NCBI GenBank assembly: GCA_027694045.1
Contig: JAQEWB010000002.1
Coordinates: 496,001 to 560,000, forward strand
Direction of reading: 5' to 3'
Source: Bacillaceae bacterium OF18-1A
GTDB taxonomy: Bacteria; Bacillota; Bacilli; Bacillales; Bacillaceae_G
DNA length: 64,000 nucleotides
Under the pieces are notes generated by a model. The model was not told the DNA's origin and made no database searches. It was given only the letters and a program-made list of their open reading frames with translations. Shown in pieces: positions 44,029 through 53,315 of this stretch. Both the position numbers and the translations under genes were made by a program. Within the stretch, counting starts at the first letter, position 1. The number at the start of each line of letters is the position of its first letter.

Positions 44029-44943
44029 ATGAAAAAACGTCAATTAGGAAACTCAGATTTATTTGTTACAGAAATAGGGCTTGGTTGTATGTCTCTCGGT
44101 ACATCTAAAACAGAAGCGCTGCGTATTATCGATGAAGCGATTGATTTAGGAGTTAATTTTTTTGATACAGCGGATTTATATGATTATGGATTAAATGAAG
44201 AATTTGTTGGAAAGGCTTTAAAAGGAAAGCGAGACAAAATTGTTCTTACAACAAAGGTCGGAAATCGTTGGACAGAAGAGAAAAATGGTTGGTCTTGGGA
44301 TCCTTCTAAAGCTTACATAAAGGCTGAAGTGAAAGAAAGTTTACGTAGACTTCAAACAGATTATATCGACCTTTATCAACTTCATGGCGGAACGATTGAA
44401 GATCCTATAGATGAAACAATCGAAGCTTTTGAAGAATTAAAAGAAGAAGGTGTTATTCGCCATTACGGTATTTCTTCTATACGCCCAAATGTCATCCGTG
44501 AGTATGTAAAACGCTCAAATATCGTTAGTGTCCTAATGGAGTATAGCCTTTTAAATCGTCGTCCAGAAGAATGGTTCCCACTTCTTAAAGAACACCAAAT
44601 TAGCGTCATTGCTCGCGGACCACTCGCGAAAGGCATTTTGACTGACAACAATGCAAGAAAGATAGAAAAAGTAAAAGAAAAAGATTATCTCTCTTATTCT
44701 TACGATGAATTACATACAACTCTAGCGAATGTAAAAGAAACGATTGGAGAAAGCTCTTTAACAGGAACAGCTATTCAGTATTGCTTACATAATGAAACTG
44801 TTGCAGCCGTTATTCCTGGTGCTAGCTCTATTGGGCAACTACAAGAAAATGTACAAGCTAGCAAACAAACACAATTAACGAAAGAAGAATATGTACAGCT
44901 TCAAAAGGCTGTTAAATATGATGCATATGCTTTGCATCGTTAA
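44029..44943 (+). CDS. yqkF: aldo/keto reductase YqkF
   Basis: The 304-residue NADPH-dependent oxidoreductase has the family tetrad: Asp and Tyr in FFDTADLYDYG near residue 50, Lys in VLTTKVGN near 84, and His in LYQLHGGTIEDP near 122. The cofactor end is GASSIGQLQENVQASKQ. It corresponds to B. subtilis YqkF and follows mciZ with its own AAGGAGG site. Natural substrate unknown. Confidence 0.92.
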   Translation: MKKRQLGNSDLFVTEIGLGCMSLGTSKTEALRIIDEAIDLGVNFFDTADLYDYGLNEEFVGKALKGKRDKIVLTTKVGNRWTEEKNGWSWDPSKAYIKAEVKESLRRLQTDYIDLYQLHGGTIEDPIDETIEAFEELKEEGVIRHYGISSIRPNVIREYVKRSNIVSVLMEYSLLNRRPEEWFPLLKEHQISVIARGPLAKGILTDNNARKIEKVKEKDYLSYSYDELHTTLANVKETIGESSLTGTAIQYCLHNETVAAVIPGASSIGQLQENVQASKQTQLTKEEYVQLQKAVKYDAYALHR

Positions 44944-44948
44944 AAAGA

Positions 44949-44974
44949 CGCTACCATACCGGTAGCGCTTTTTT
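44949..44974. terminator. terminator between two aldo/keto reductase genes
   Basis: CGCTACC and GGTAGCG with a following T-run, between convergent genes. Confidence 0.88.
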
Positions 44975-45801
44975 TATAACGTATCATATTTATCAGGGTT
45001 CGTTCCTACATGTAAATTGCGATTTAACGTATTAATTTGATTCATCTCTTCTTCAGTTAGCGAGAAATCAAAAATAGTAAAGTTTTCTTTAATACGAGAT
45101 GGTGTCACAGATTTAGGAATCGTTACGATCCCGCTTTGAATATCCCATCGTAATATAACTTGTGCAGGTGTTTTTTCATATTTGTTAGCAATATCCTGGA
45201 TAATTGGGTTCCCGAATACTTCTCCACCCCTCATTAATGGGCTCCATGCTTCCATTTGAATTTGCTCACTTTGACAGAAATTACGCAATTCAAATTGTGC
45301 TAACATTGGATGAAGTTCCACTTGGTTTACCATCGGCTTCACTTTGCAATTGGGTAATAGCAATTCTAAATGGTGTTTATGAAAATTAGAAACACCAATC
45401 GCACGCACTTTACCTTCTTCATACAATTTTTCTAAAGCTCGGTACGTATCAACATACTTCCCTCTTATTGGCCAATGAATTAAATATAAATCAACATAAT
45501 CCATTTGTAATTTTTTTAAACTTTTTTCAAACGCTTCAAGTGTCTCCTCATATCCTTGATCGTCGTTCCAAACTTTCGTTGTAATAAATAGTTCTTCTCT
45601 CGGAATTCCTGATTCACGAACTGCCTCTCCGACACCGCTTTCATTTTCATATACAGTTGCTGTATCAATTGAACGATATCCAACCTCTAACGCTGTTTTT
45701 ACTGCTTGTTTTACTTCGTCGCCTTCTTTCGCTTTATAGACGCCTAGACCAATCATCGGCATTTTCACGCCATTATGAAGTGTAGTTGTTGGAATGTGCA
45801 C
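44974..45801 (-). CDS. aldo/keto reductase (YvgN/YtbE-like)
   Basis: The GTG at 45801 follows GGGAG by seven bases and gives 275 residues; the ATG at 45819 lies on top of that site. The tetrad is Asp/Tyr in [11 protein letters not shown], Lys in TTKVWND, and His in [10 protein letters not shown]. The sequence fits the AKR5-type group that includes B. subtilis YvgN (glyoxal reductase) and YtbE. It reduces aldehydes or dicarbonyls with NADPH. No operon partner. Confidence 0.9.
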   Translation of the reverse strand: MHIPTTTLHNGVKMPMIGLGVYKAKEGDEVKQAVKTALEVGYRSIDTATVYENESGVGEAVRESGIPREELFITTKVWNDDQGYEETLEAFEKSLKKLQMDYVDLYLIHWPIRGKYVDTYRALEKLYEEGKVRAIGVSNFHKHHLELLLPNCKVKPMVNQVELHPMLAQFELRNFCQSEQIQMEAWSPLMRGGEVFGNPIIQDIANKYEKTPAQVILRWDIQSGIVTIPKSVTPSRIKENFTIFDFSLTEEEMNQINTLNRNLHVGTNPDKYDTL

Positions 45802-45925
45802 AGTCGTTCTCCCTTTCATTGTTACATTTTTTATAAACCACTACTTTTATTTCAACAAGTTTCTTCCAAAAAGTCAAAGTATACGTACAGTTTACATAAT
45901 AATTTTATACACTAAAAACGTGAAC

Positions 45926-46450
45926 TCAATTATCCACGTTTCTTTTTCTCCACTCTTTCGCTTTTTCATCAACATTACGTACAAAATCACTTTTTCCTTC
46001 TGTATATAACGAGCCATCGTATGTATATTTTTCAGCTAGTTCTTTTTTTAGCGTTGCATATGTCTCCGCTTCTTCACAATGTGCCATCATATAATCTCGA
46101 AATGCTAAATGCCTTACTATCTCAGGATTTCCTTTTTCAAACACATGTAAGTGATACGAGCGTTTTTCCTCAGTTCCATGAATAAAAAAACGACGTCCTG
46201 AAATACCATTTTCCCCTTTTACGATGTAACCCAGCTCGTTAAATCGTTCATTCCAATGATCTACTCTATTGATACTTTCTACTTCCATAATCATATCTAT
46301 AATTGGTTTAGCTGCCAATCCTGGCACTGACGTACTCCCAATGTGATGAATTTCTACCGTTTCTGGCATCGCTGCTTTTAATCTTTCAGCCTCTATTTGA
46401 AATTTTTCACCCCAATGACTTTCATGCGGAACCACTACAATTTTTCTCAT
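45926..46450 (-). CDS. GrpB/UPF0157 family nucleotidyltransferase-like protein
   Basis: The 174-residue cytosolic protein has the GrpB motif EIHHIGSTSVPGLAAKPIIDMIMEV near residue 34, where GS and the two Asp/Glu positions resemble the nucleotidyltransferase active site. The later KRSYHLHVFEKG and HLAFRDYM segments are usual for the family. No biochemical role is established. It lies between two terminators and is probably a single gene. Confidence 0.87.
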   Translation of the reverse strand: MRKIVVVPHESHWGEKFQIEAERLKAAMPETVEIHHIGSTSVPGLAAKPIIDMIMEVESINRVDHWNERFNELGYIVKGENGISGRRFFIHGTEEKRSYHLHVFEKGNPEIVRHLAFRDYMMAHCEEAETYATLKKELAEKYTYDGSLYTEGKSDFVRNVDEKAKEWRKRNVDN

Positions 46451-46479
46451 TCTAACTCCCCTTTTCTTACAAGCTCGTC

Positions 46480-46511
46480 AAAAAAATGATCAGCGTTATT
46501 TCACTGATCAT
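46480..46511 (-). terminator. terminator of yqkK
   Basis: Minus-strand ATGATCAG/CTGATCAT with a following U-run. Confidence 0.82.
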
Positions 46512-46519
46512 TTTCGTTA

Positions 46520-46783
46520 TTATTTAAAGTCTTTCCAAGTAAGGTTACTTTCACTTAACAGTTCTTCAAATGATTTATTCTTTTCACGTTCTTTTTGCTC
46601 TTGACGCTTTCTTTCCAGTTCTGCTGCCTCTTTTTTCTCTTCTTTCACTTGCAACTCTTTCTTCTTATTCTTTAATTGCTGCATAAGTGAATCATTTAAT
46701 TGATCACCTAATGTAAGAGATTCTTTCTTCGGTTGATTCACTTGCGATTGTCTTTGCATTTGTCTTTGTTTCTTTTTCTTCAT
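46520..46783 (-). CDS. yqkK: DUF3886 charged protein YqkK
   Basis: The ATG at 46783 follows AAAGGTGAG and gives 87 residues. It is a highly charged, probably coiled-coil protein (LKNKKKELQVKEEKKEAAE) with a conserved end, KNKSFEELLSESNLTWKDFK. This matches the small DUF3886 family of B. subtilis YqkK, located near yqkF and yqkD there as well. Function unknown; nucleic-acid binding is possible from charge but unproven. Confidence 0.83.
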   Translation of the reverse strand: MKKKKQRQMQRQSQVNQPKKESLTLGDQLNDSLMQQLKNKKKELQVKEEKKEAAELERKRQEQKEREKNKSFEELLSESNLTWKDFK

Positions 46784-46984
46784 GCTGCTCACCTTTTACT
46801 TTTTTCTCCATTATAGTGGATACTCGGTAGACTCGACAATAAAAAAGGTACACTATCCTATTATTTACATTTTGTAAATATGTTAATTTTTCGAAAAAAT
46901 AAAATTTTGTTATAGATATAATCCTATGAATCTATTAAAATTATGTCGTATGATGTCAGATTATAAAAGAAGGGGAAATGAATT

Positions 46985-48574
46985 ATGTGGAAAAAAATTA
47001 TTCCTGCTGTTGCCGTTTTAAGCACTATTACTTTTTCAAGCGTATTTGCCGCTCCTCCATCTCAGACTCCAGCTGAACAAAACCGCTACATAGACGCACA
47101 AATACTTGGTATTAATGATTTTCATGGACAACTAGATACTGTAAAAAAAATTAATAACAAAGAAGCAGGTGGCGCTGATTACTTAGCTACTTATTTAAAA
47201 GAACGTAAAAAACAAAACCCTAATACACTTCTCGTACATGCTGGTGATATTGTCGGAGCTAGTCCACCAGTTTCAGCATTGTTACAAGACGAACCAACGA
47301 TTGAATTTTTAAATGATCTAAAATTTGATGTTGGTACAATTGGAAACCATGAATTCGATGAAGGCATTGATGAGATGAAACGTCTTATTTACGGTGGATA
47401 TCATGAGAAAACAGGCAATTTCAAAGGAGCAGACTTCCCTTATGTCGCTGCAAACTTCTATAACAAATCTACTGGTCGCTTATTTTTACCACCATTTACT
47501 GTGAAAATGGTTGAAGGTGTTCCTGTAGGATTCATTGGCGTTGTTACAACTGATACACCAAATGTCGTTATGCCTACTATGCTTAAAAACGTACAGATAA
47601 CGGATGAAGTTGAGGCTATTAATAAATCAGCGCAACAATTAAAACGTCTCGGTGTTAAATCTATCGTTGTCCTTGCTCATGTTGGCGGAACGACTGATGA
47701 GTCTGGCGCAACAAATGGAGACCTTACCCGAATTGCAAATGAAACAGATTCAGAAGTCGATGTTATTTTCGGTGGACATAGTCATACGTATGTAAATGGC
47801 ACAGTAAATAATAAGCTAATTGTCCAAGCGAACTCCTATGGAACAGCTTTCTCAGACGTAGATGTAACAATTGATCGTAAAACAAAAGATATTGTAAAGA
47901 AAAAGGCTGAAGTGATTACAACATATCATGAAGGTGTAGAGCCTGATAAACAAGTGAAACAAAAAATAGACCAATACAAAGAGAAAATCGCACCACTTGT
48001 AAATGAAGTTATAGGAAAATCTACAGCACCTGTTGATCGCAAACAAAACGATGCTGGTGAGTCTACTCTCGGTAATTTAATTGCCGACGCACAACGCCAA
48101 ACGATGCAAGCTCAAATCGCGCTCATGAATCCTGGTGGCATTCGTAATGACTTAGACGCTGGTGATATTACATGGGGCGAATTGTACGGCATTCAACCTT
48201 TTGGAAATCAATTAATTAAAGTAGATTTAACAGGTCAAGATATTCGTGATATTTTAAATCAACAATGGCAAAAAGGAACAACGAGAATGCTGCAAATCTC
48301 TGGTATTCAATATACTTGGGATGCAACTAAACCAAACGGTGAAAAAGTTACGAATATACGCTTAACAAATGGAGAGGAATTAGTTCCTTCTAAAACATAT
48401 AGCGTAGTTGCAAATGCTTTCTTAGCTTCTGGTGGCGATGGATTCGTATCATTTAAAAATGGTAAAAATGCAGAAACTGGTCCAAATGACTTTGAAGCAC
48501 TCGTTGATTACGTAAAACAAGTAAAAGAGCCAATTCAACCAATTATTGATGGTAGAATTCAGAAAGTAAATTAA
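46985..48574 (+). CDS. secreted 5'-nucleotidase/phosphoesterase
   Basis: The 529-residue exported enzyme has a signal peptide (KKIIPAVAVLSTITFSSVFA, then APPS). The metallophosphatase domain holds ILGINDFHGQLD, GDIVGASP, IGNHEFDEG, VVLAHVGG and IFGGHSHTY, which bind the two metals. The C-terminal specificity domain follows with LIADAQRQ and MNPGGIRNDL. Such enzymes release nucleosides from external nucleotides, supplying the phosphorylases at 35.5-38.9 kb. No LPXTG or membrane anchor, so it should be released. AAGGGG precedes the ATG. Confidence 0.92.
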   Translation: MWKKIIPAVAVLSTITFSSVFAAPPSQTPAEQNRYIDAQILGINDFHGQLDTVKKINNKEAGGADYLATYLKERKKQNPNTLLVHAGDIVGASPPVSALLQDEPTIEFLNDLKFDVGTIGNHEFDEGIDEMKRLIYGGYHEKTGNFKGADFPYVAANFYNKSTGRLFLPPFTVKMVEGVPVGFIGVVTTDTPNVVMPTMLKNVQITDEVEAINKSAQQLKRLGVKSIVVLAHVGGTTDESGATNGDLTRIANETDSEVDVIFGGHSHTYVNGTVNNKLIVQANSYGTAFSDVDVTIDRKTKDIVKKKAEVITTYHEGVEPDKQVKQKIDQYKEKIAPLVNEVIGKSTAPVDRKQNDAGESTLGNLIADAQRQTMQAQIALMNPGGIRNDLDAGDITWGELYGIQPFGNQLIKVDLTGQDIRDILNQQWQKGTTRMLQISGIQYTWDATKPNGEKVTNIRLTNGEELVPSKTYSVVANAFLASGGDGFVSFKNGKNAETGPNDFEALVDYVKQVKEPIQPIIDGRIQKVN

Positions 48575-48678
48575 GTTCTCTTAAACTTCGGCTAATACGA
48601 AAAGGTTAGATGGAAATCATGCTTTCCACAAACACTCGATTCATGAAACTTTATTTTATCCGTAATATATGAAACATA

Positions 48679-48718
48679 AAAAGGATACTCGTTCTCCCGA
48701 TGAACATAGTATCCTTTT
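48679..48718. terminator. terminator between the nucleotidase and HTH-RHH genes
   Basis: AAAAGGATACT and AGTATCCTTTT with an inner GTTC/GAAC stem, between convergent genes. Confidence 0.87.
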
Positions 48719-48720
48719 CT

Positions 48721-49197
48721 TTAATTATCAAAATGTGATGTTTGGTTAAAGTCATATTGCTGTAAAAATTGTTGTAACGCCTCTTCTACAAGTTTAGATT
48801 TTTGAACTCCTTTCAATTCTGATATAACGTCTAATCTTGCTAATATTTCTTTATTAATAGAAAAGGTGCGTTTCTTTTTCTCTGTACTTTTACTCATAAC
48901 TGGTGCTCGCACTTCTTCTCTCTTTCTTAATAATTCATAAATACTTTGTAATTGTTCATAAATTAATAATTGATAATCGGTTGTCGCATATTGAAGGGCG
49001 GTCGCTTCTTGGAGTTGTAAGTGACGTGGTTCTTCTCCATCCCCTACAAAAATACGTTTCTTTTGCTCTCCATCATATTCATATCCAATCAACCTTAATT
49101 TCTTTGATAATGTATAGGGGCTTATTTCAAGACGTTTTGCTATAATAGCAATTGATTCACGTCTATTTAGACAATCTATAATTTCTCCAATCGTCAC
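48721..49197 (-). CDS. DNA-binding protein with HTH and ribbon-helix-helix parts
   Basis: This 158-residue protein seems to join two DNA-binding modules. Residues 1-40 form a helix-turn-helix (ESIAIIAKRLEISPYTLSKKLRLIGYEYD). Residues 105-150 resemble a CopG-type ribbon-helix-helix (KKRTFSINKEILARLDVISELKGVQKSKLVEEALQQFL). The middle is rich in Gln, Leu and Tyr and may be a coil. I do not recognise a named family. The convergent nucleotidase and divergent hydrolase suggest it controls itself or the hydrolase. The start is supported by GGAGG upstream. Confidence 0.75.
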   Translation of the reverse strand: MTIGEIIDCLNRRESIAIIAKRLEISPYTLSKKLRLIGYEYDGEQKKRIFVGDGEEPRHLQLQEATALQYATTDYQLLIYEQLQSIYELLRKREEVRAPVMSKSTEKKKRTFSINKEILARLDVISELKGVQKSKLVEEALQQFLQQYDFNQTSHFDN

Positions 49198-49318
49198 ACT
49201 TTCCCTCCTCCCATGTTGAAATGATACTAGTATGTTATGTTACAATGATTTTCTAACAGTATATGCAAAACGAATGGCCTGTGCGATTCATACGATTTCA
49301 GAAATGGAGGTTTTCAAT

Positions 49319-50317
49319 ATGCTTTTTCGTAGCTATACTCCCCAGTTCTATAATGAAAATAAACAACTCATTCCTAATAGTATTGCTACGATGGAAAGCG
49401 TTACGATTAACAATCGAAAACAATCCCTTCTTATACGCGGGCAAAACGTAAATCAGCCTATTTTATTATGCTGTCACGGCGGACCTGGTATGGCACAAAT
49501 CGGATTTATTCGCCATTTTCAAAAAGAATTGGAGAAGCACTTTATCGTTATTAATTGGGATCAACGCGGGGCAGGAAAATCTTTTTCAATGAAAGATTTC
49601 AAGACAGCATTTACAATTGAACAATTCGTTTCTGATGCAAAAGAGATTATTCAGTATGTGCTCAAAAAATTTAACAAACAAAAACTATTTCTCGCTGGTC
49701 ATTCTTGGGGAAGTATTATCGGACTTCACGTCGCACATCGATACCCAAAATATATCGATGCTTACATCGGCATTGGGCAGATTGTACATATGAAACAAAA
49801 CGAAGAATTGCTATATCAGCATTTAATTCGTTCTGCGAAAAAGCACAATCATAAGAAAGCATTAGCCTCCCTTTTAAAATTGGGTAAACCACCTTTTTTA
49901 GATACGAGACGTCTTATTATTCAAAGAAAGTGGCTTGGTACGTTCGGTGGAGCAATCCAAAATGGATCTTCCTTTTCTTTCATACGAAAAGGGTTCTTTT
50001 CTCCTGAATATACGTTATTAGATTGGTTTAAGTTTCTCGCAGGAAACTTAAAGTCTGGCGTGTTATGGGAGGAAATGCTAACAATCGATTTCTTTTCATC
50101 CATTTCAAGTTTATCTATTCCAGTTTATTTTTGTTCTGGTCGCTATGATTATCAAACTCCTTATGCACTCGTTCAGGAATATTGTGATGTTATTAAAGCA
50201 CCTATAAAAAAGATGATTTGGTTTCCAAATTCAGCACACTCACCAGATTTAGAAGAACCAGAGCTATTTGCTAACTCTTTACAATCCATTAAACAAGAAC
50301 TAGCTTTCCATCGTTAA
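49319..50317 (+). CDS. alpha/beta hydrolase, prolyl-iminopeptidase-like
   Basis: The ATG at 49319 follows GGAGG by eight bases and gives 332 residues. Motifs are the oxyanion CHGGPGMAQIGF near residue 56, WDQRGAGKSFS near 83, the nucleophile elbow GHSWGS near 128, and a late catalytic His in WFPNSAHSPDLE. The HGGPG plus DQRGAG pair is characteristic of peptidase family S33. Substrate is unknown. It lies apart from the next gene by about 125 bases and has no signal peptide. Confidence 0.86.
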   Translation: MLFRSYTPQFYNENKQLIPNSIATMESVTINNRKQSLLIRGQNVNQPILLCCHGGPGMAQIGFIRHFQKELEKHFIVINWDQRGAGKSFSMKDFKTAFTIEQFVSDAKEIIQYVLKKFNKQKLFLAGHSWGSIIGLHVAHRYPKYIDAYIGIGQIVHMKQNEELLYQHLIRSAKKHNHKKALASLLKLGKPPFLDTRRLIIQRKWLGTFGGAIQNGSSFSFIRKGFFSPEYTLLDWFKFLAGNLKSGVLWEEMLTIDFFSSISSLSIPVYFCSGRYDYQTPYALVQEYCDVIKAPIKKMIWFPNSAHSPDLEEPELFANSLQSIKQELAFHR

Positions 50318-50442
50318 AAAGGTTCTTTTACATTTCATAGAAAACAATTTATAATAATATGTCGCAAGTATGTATAAATATAACAATCACATCCATATTT
50401 ACTTGTCTTAATAGAATAAAAATTAGGGAGATTACATTTATT

Positions 50443-51762
50443 ATGAACGCTGTACTCGTTGCAGTAGCAGTCATGCTATTGCTTAGTTTATTACGTGTCC
50501 AGGTCATTGTCGCCATCATTGTTGGAGCTTTAACAGGCGGAATGATCGGTGGACTCGGCATTTCAGAAACAATTAACACTTTTACAACTGGTCTCGGAAA
50601 CAGCGCTCCAATCGCTCTAAGTTATGCGATGCTTGGTGGTTTCGCTATTTCCCTGTCCAAAACAGGACTTCCAGATGCCATGATTCAAAATGCGTTAAAA
50701 TGGATTGGCAATGAACAAGATACGAAAAAACAAGTTTATTCTAAAATACTTATTTTATTCATCATTTTAACAATGGCTTGTTTCTCACAAAATATTATCC
50801 CTGTTCATATCGCCTTCATCCCAATCTTAATCCCAGCACTTTTAAAAGTATTGAATGAGCTAAAAGTGGATCGTAGACTTGTTACATGTATTATTACATT
50901 CGGATTAATTACACCTTATATGTGGGTTCCTGCAGGTTTCGGAAAAATTTATCACGATGTATTACAAACAAATGCTGCACAAAGCGGTCTTACATTTGAT
51001 GTCGCGCTTATTCCAAAAGCGATGACTATTCCAGCAATTGGCATGATCATCGGATTATGCGTAGCAGTATTCATTACGTATCGAAAGCCACGTACGTATG
51101 AAACAGAACAAGTTCATACTAAAGAAAATGAAATCGTTCCTTATACAAAGCGAAGCATTACATTCGGGTTATTATCTATCGTAGCTACATTAACTGTTCA
51201 ATTAGCAACAGAATCAATGATTTTCGGTGCTTTAGCGGGGATTATCGTTTTATCAGTTAGTGGTAGTTTACCGCTTAAAGAAGCAGATGCGATATTAACG
51301 AGCGGTATGCGTATGATGTCCTTTATCGGGTTTGTTATGATTTCTGCCGCTGGATTTGGCGCTGTTCTTCGAAAAACAGGGCATGTTGAATCACTTGTGC
51401 AAACGAGTGCGGATATGATTGGAAATAACAAACCACTCGCTGCATTTCTTATGCTCGTTATTGGACTTCTCGTTACAATGGGAATTGGTTCATCCTTTTC
51501 AACCATCCCTATATTAACAACAATTTTTGTACCTCTTTGCATGCAACTCGGATTTAGTCCAATGGCTACAATTGCAATTATTGGTACAGCAGGAGCTTTA
51601 GGTGATGCCGGATCTCCTGCATCAGATAGTACACTTGGACCAACATCTGGTTTAAATGCTGACGGTCAACATCATCATATATGGGATACATGTGTGCCAA
51701 CTTTTCTGCACTATAATATTCCTTTACTTATATTCGGCTTTATTGCCGCAATTACATTGTAA
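50443..51762 (+). CDS. YuiF-like Na+/H+-antiporter-family transporter
   Basis: The ATG at 50443 gives 439 residues with about 11-12 membrane segments; the ribosome site (GGGAG) is rather far, 13 bases, so the start is less certain. The repeated GALTGGMIGGLGISETINTFTTGLG and IGTAGALGDAGSPASDSTLGPTSGLNADGQHHHIWD segments match the YuiF-type subgroup of the NhaC-like/amino-acid exchange family. In B. subtilis YuiF is a putative amino-acid transporter. Cargo is unknown. It ends in a perfect 30-base palindrome. Confidence 0.83.
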   Translation: MNAVLVAVAVMLLLSLLRVQVIVAIIVGALTGGMIGGLGISETINTFTTGLGNSAPIALSYAMLGGFAISLSKTGLPDAMIQNALKWIGNEQDTKKQVYSKILILFIILTMACFSQNIIPVHIAFIPILIPALLKVLNELKVDRRLVTCIITFGLITPYMWVPAGFGKIYHDVLQTNAAQSGLTFDVALIPKAMTIPAIGMIIGLCVAVFITYRKPRTYETEQVHTKENEIVPYTKRSITFGLLSIVATLTVQLATESMIFGALAGIIVLSVSGSLPLKEADAILTSGMRMMSFIGFVMISAAGFGAVLRKTGHVESLVQTSADMIGNNKPLAAFLMLVIGLLVTMGIGSSFSTIPILTTIFVPLCMQLGFSPMATIAIIGTAGALGDAGSPASDSTLGPTSGLNADGQHHHIWDTCVPTFLHYNIPLLIFGFIAAITL

Positions 51763-51790
51763 AAGGTGCGTTGTATACAACGCACCTTTT
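51761..51790. terminator. perfectly symmetric bidirectional terminator
   Basis: A 30-base exact palindrome: AAAAGGTGCGTTGTA followed by its own complement, with no separate loop. It serves the transporter and the convergent LacI-family gene. Confidence 0.9.
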
Positions 51791-52652
51791 ACCTTTTTAT
51801 TTTTCCTTTTAATTGTTGAAAAGCTACTTTTCCCTTTTCTTCAACATAACTTTCAATTGTCGGTAGTAACGGATCTATCCATTCACGCTCTACACTCCCG
51901 TTAGGGCCAATAATTTGCAATTTATCATGTATATGGATATTTAGAAATCTCGCTGCTCGAATTAGCTTAATCGCAACATGATCGCTTGAGGCTACAATGC
52001 CGTCTATATACGGATGCTTTTGTAATAGTGTAATAAACTGTTCATTCGTGTATCCTTGAACATTTTGTTCTCGATAAGAAATTCCTTCCTCCCAAGCAGC
52101 ATCTAAAAAACCTGATACGTGCTCTTCCATTTCTTCACTTATTTCTCCCTCACCGAAATAAGCAAGAAAGTGACAGCCTTTTTCTCTTAATAAAGAGACA
52201 GTTTTCTGTCCACTCTCATAATAATTTATAAAGGATTGTTTTTCATCCATTACGACAAATGGAAGTGCGATTTCTCCTATACTTTTAAAAACTGATTTTG
52301 TCAAAATAACACCTGCAACGTTATTTTGCTGCAACATATGTATATAGCTATCTTTATTCTCTATATTACAAATAATTATTTGATACCCTTCTTTATATGC
52401 CATTTCCTCAATATAATGTAGCAAAGTGATGTTTGATAAGTTCCGTAAATTATCTACAAGTAATGCAATAATCGTTGAATTTTGTTTAAATAGTGGCTTT
52501 GCTGCACTATTTGGCCTATACTGTAATTCCTCAATTGCTTCTTTTACTTGTTTTACTGTATCTTCATGGACGTATCCTTTTTCATTAATAACTCGTGAAA
52601 CGGTTGCGACTGAAACACCGGCCAATTTTGCAACATCACGTATAGTTGCCAC
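51789..52652 (-). CDS. LacI-family transcriptional regulator
   Basis: The 287-residue protein begins with the LacI helix-turn-helix and hinge (ATIRDVAKLAGVSVATVSRVINEKG). The periplasmic-binding-like core follows but is 40-50 residues shorter than usual, mainly after the hinge. Typical core pieces are ALLVDNLRNLSNITLLHYIEEMAYKEGY and DGIVASSDHVAIKLIRAARFLNI. It may sense a sugar or nucleoside. No sugar genes lie nearby, so the target is not evident. A short symmetrical site, TTACGGTAA (52688-52696), is in its upstream region. Confidence 0.88.
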   Translation of the reverse strand: MATIRDVAKLAGVSVATVSRVINEKGYVHEDTVKQVKEAIEELQYRPNSAAKPLFKQNSTIIALLVDNLRNLSNITLLHYIEEMAYKEGYQIIICNIENKDSYIHMLQQNNVAGVILTKSVFKSIGEIALPFVVMDEKQSFINYYESGQKTVSLLREKGCHFLAYFGEGEISEEMEEHVSGFLDAAWEEGISYREQNVQGYTNEQFITLLQKHPYIDGIVASSDHVAIKLIRAARFLNIHIHDKLQIIGPNGSVEREWIDPLLPTIESYVEEKGKVAFQQLKGKIKR

Positions 52653-52751
52653 ATCGTCACCCCTTAATATGGTAATAGATTACAATTTTACGGTAACCTA
52701 AATTACAGTATTCGTCAAGATTAATAACTTACATTTCTGAAAATTGTTACA

Positions 52752-53234
52752 TCATTTCATTAAAAGGTACTCTAACTGAATCTCATGTAAAATCGGGATA
52801 TTATCATACCCAATGCGTGGAATTTCTTTCTTTATTTTTCGTGCCTCTTCCACTGCATTCACATATAAATTTGTCATCATAAAATTACGTTTTTGATAAA
52901 AGCGTAACGCGTTCATATTATCATTTGTTGTAATAAGCCATACCACTTGACACTGTTCCTCTTTTGCGACTTGCAATACACAATCCACAAGCTTCGTCCC
53001 AATTCCCTTTCTTTCTTCAAAACTATCTAACGATACAATCTCGCACAAATTCCCAATTATTTCATATATTATAATTCCGATTATTCTGTCACCCGAAACT
53101 GCAACAAACCCTGGTAGTTCTTCTAGCTGATGCCCCTTGCCATGCGAAACCATCAACGAACTCCCCCAGTTCTTACACATGAACATTCGGATTGTTTCTT
53201 TCATTGTTGGGACAATTTTTTGTATGTATACCAT
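52752..53234 (-). CDS. GNAT-family acetyltransferase
   Basis: The 160-residue protein has the GNAT core with the acetyl-CoA loop in FEERKGIGTKLVDCVLQVAKEEQC near residue 78 and the later TTNDNMNALRFYQKRNF. The start MVYIQKIVPTMKETIRMFMCKNWGSSLMVSHGK is variable. Substrate unknown. It is a single gene, divergent from the hydrolase at 53316. Confidence 0.86.
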   Translation of the reverse strand: MVYIQKIVPTMKETIRMFMCKNWGSSLMVSHGKGHQLEELPGFVAVSGDRIIGIIIYEIIGNLCEIVSLDSFEERKGIGTKLVDCVLQVAKEEQCQVVWLITTNDNMNALRFYQKRNFMMTNLYVNAVEEARKIKKEIPRIGYDNIPILHEIQLEYLLMK

Positions 53235-53315
53235 TTCCTATTTCTCCCCTTTTCTATCATTGTGATACAATGTAAGTGTATCACATGTAACGGTATTTGG
53301 AGGATGAGGTAAAGT

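Noticed and set aside
52688..52696. TTACGGTAA as LacI-family operator
   Set aside because: It is only a 9-base symmetry without the central CG and 14-base size typical of the family; kept only as a remark.
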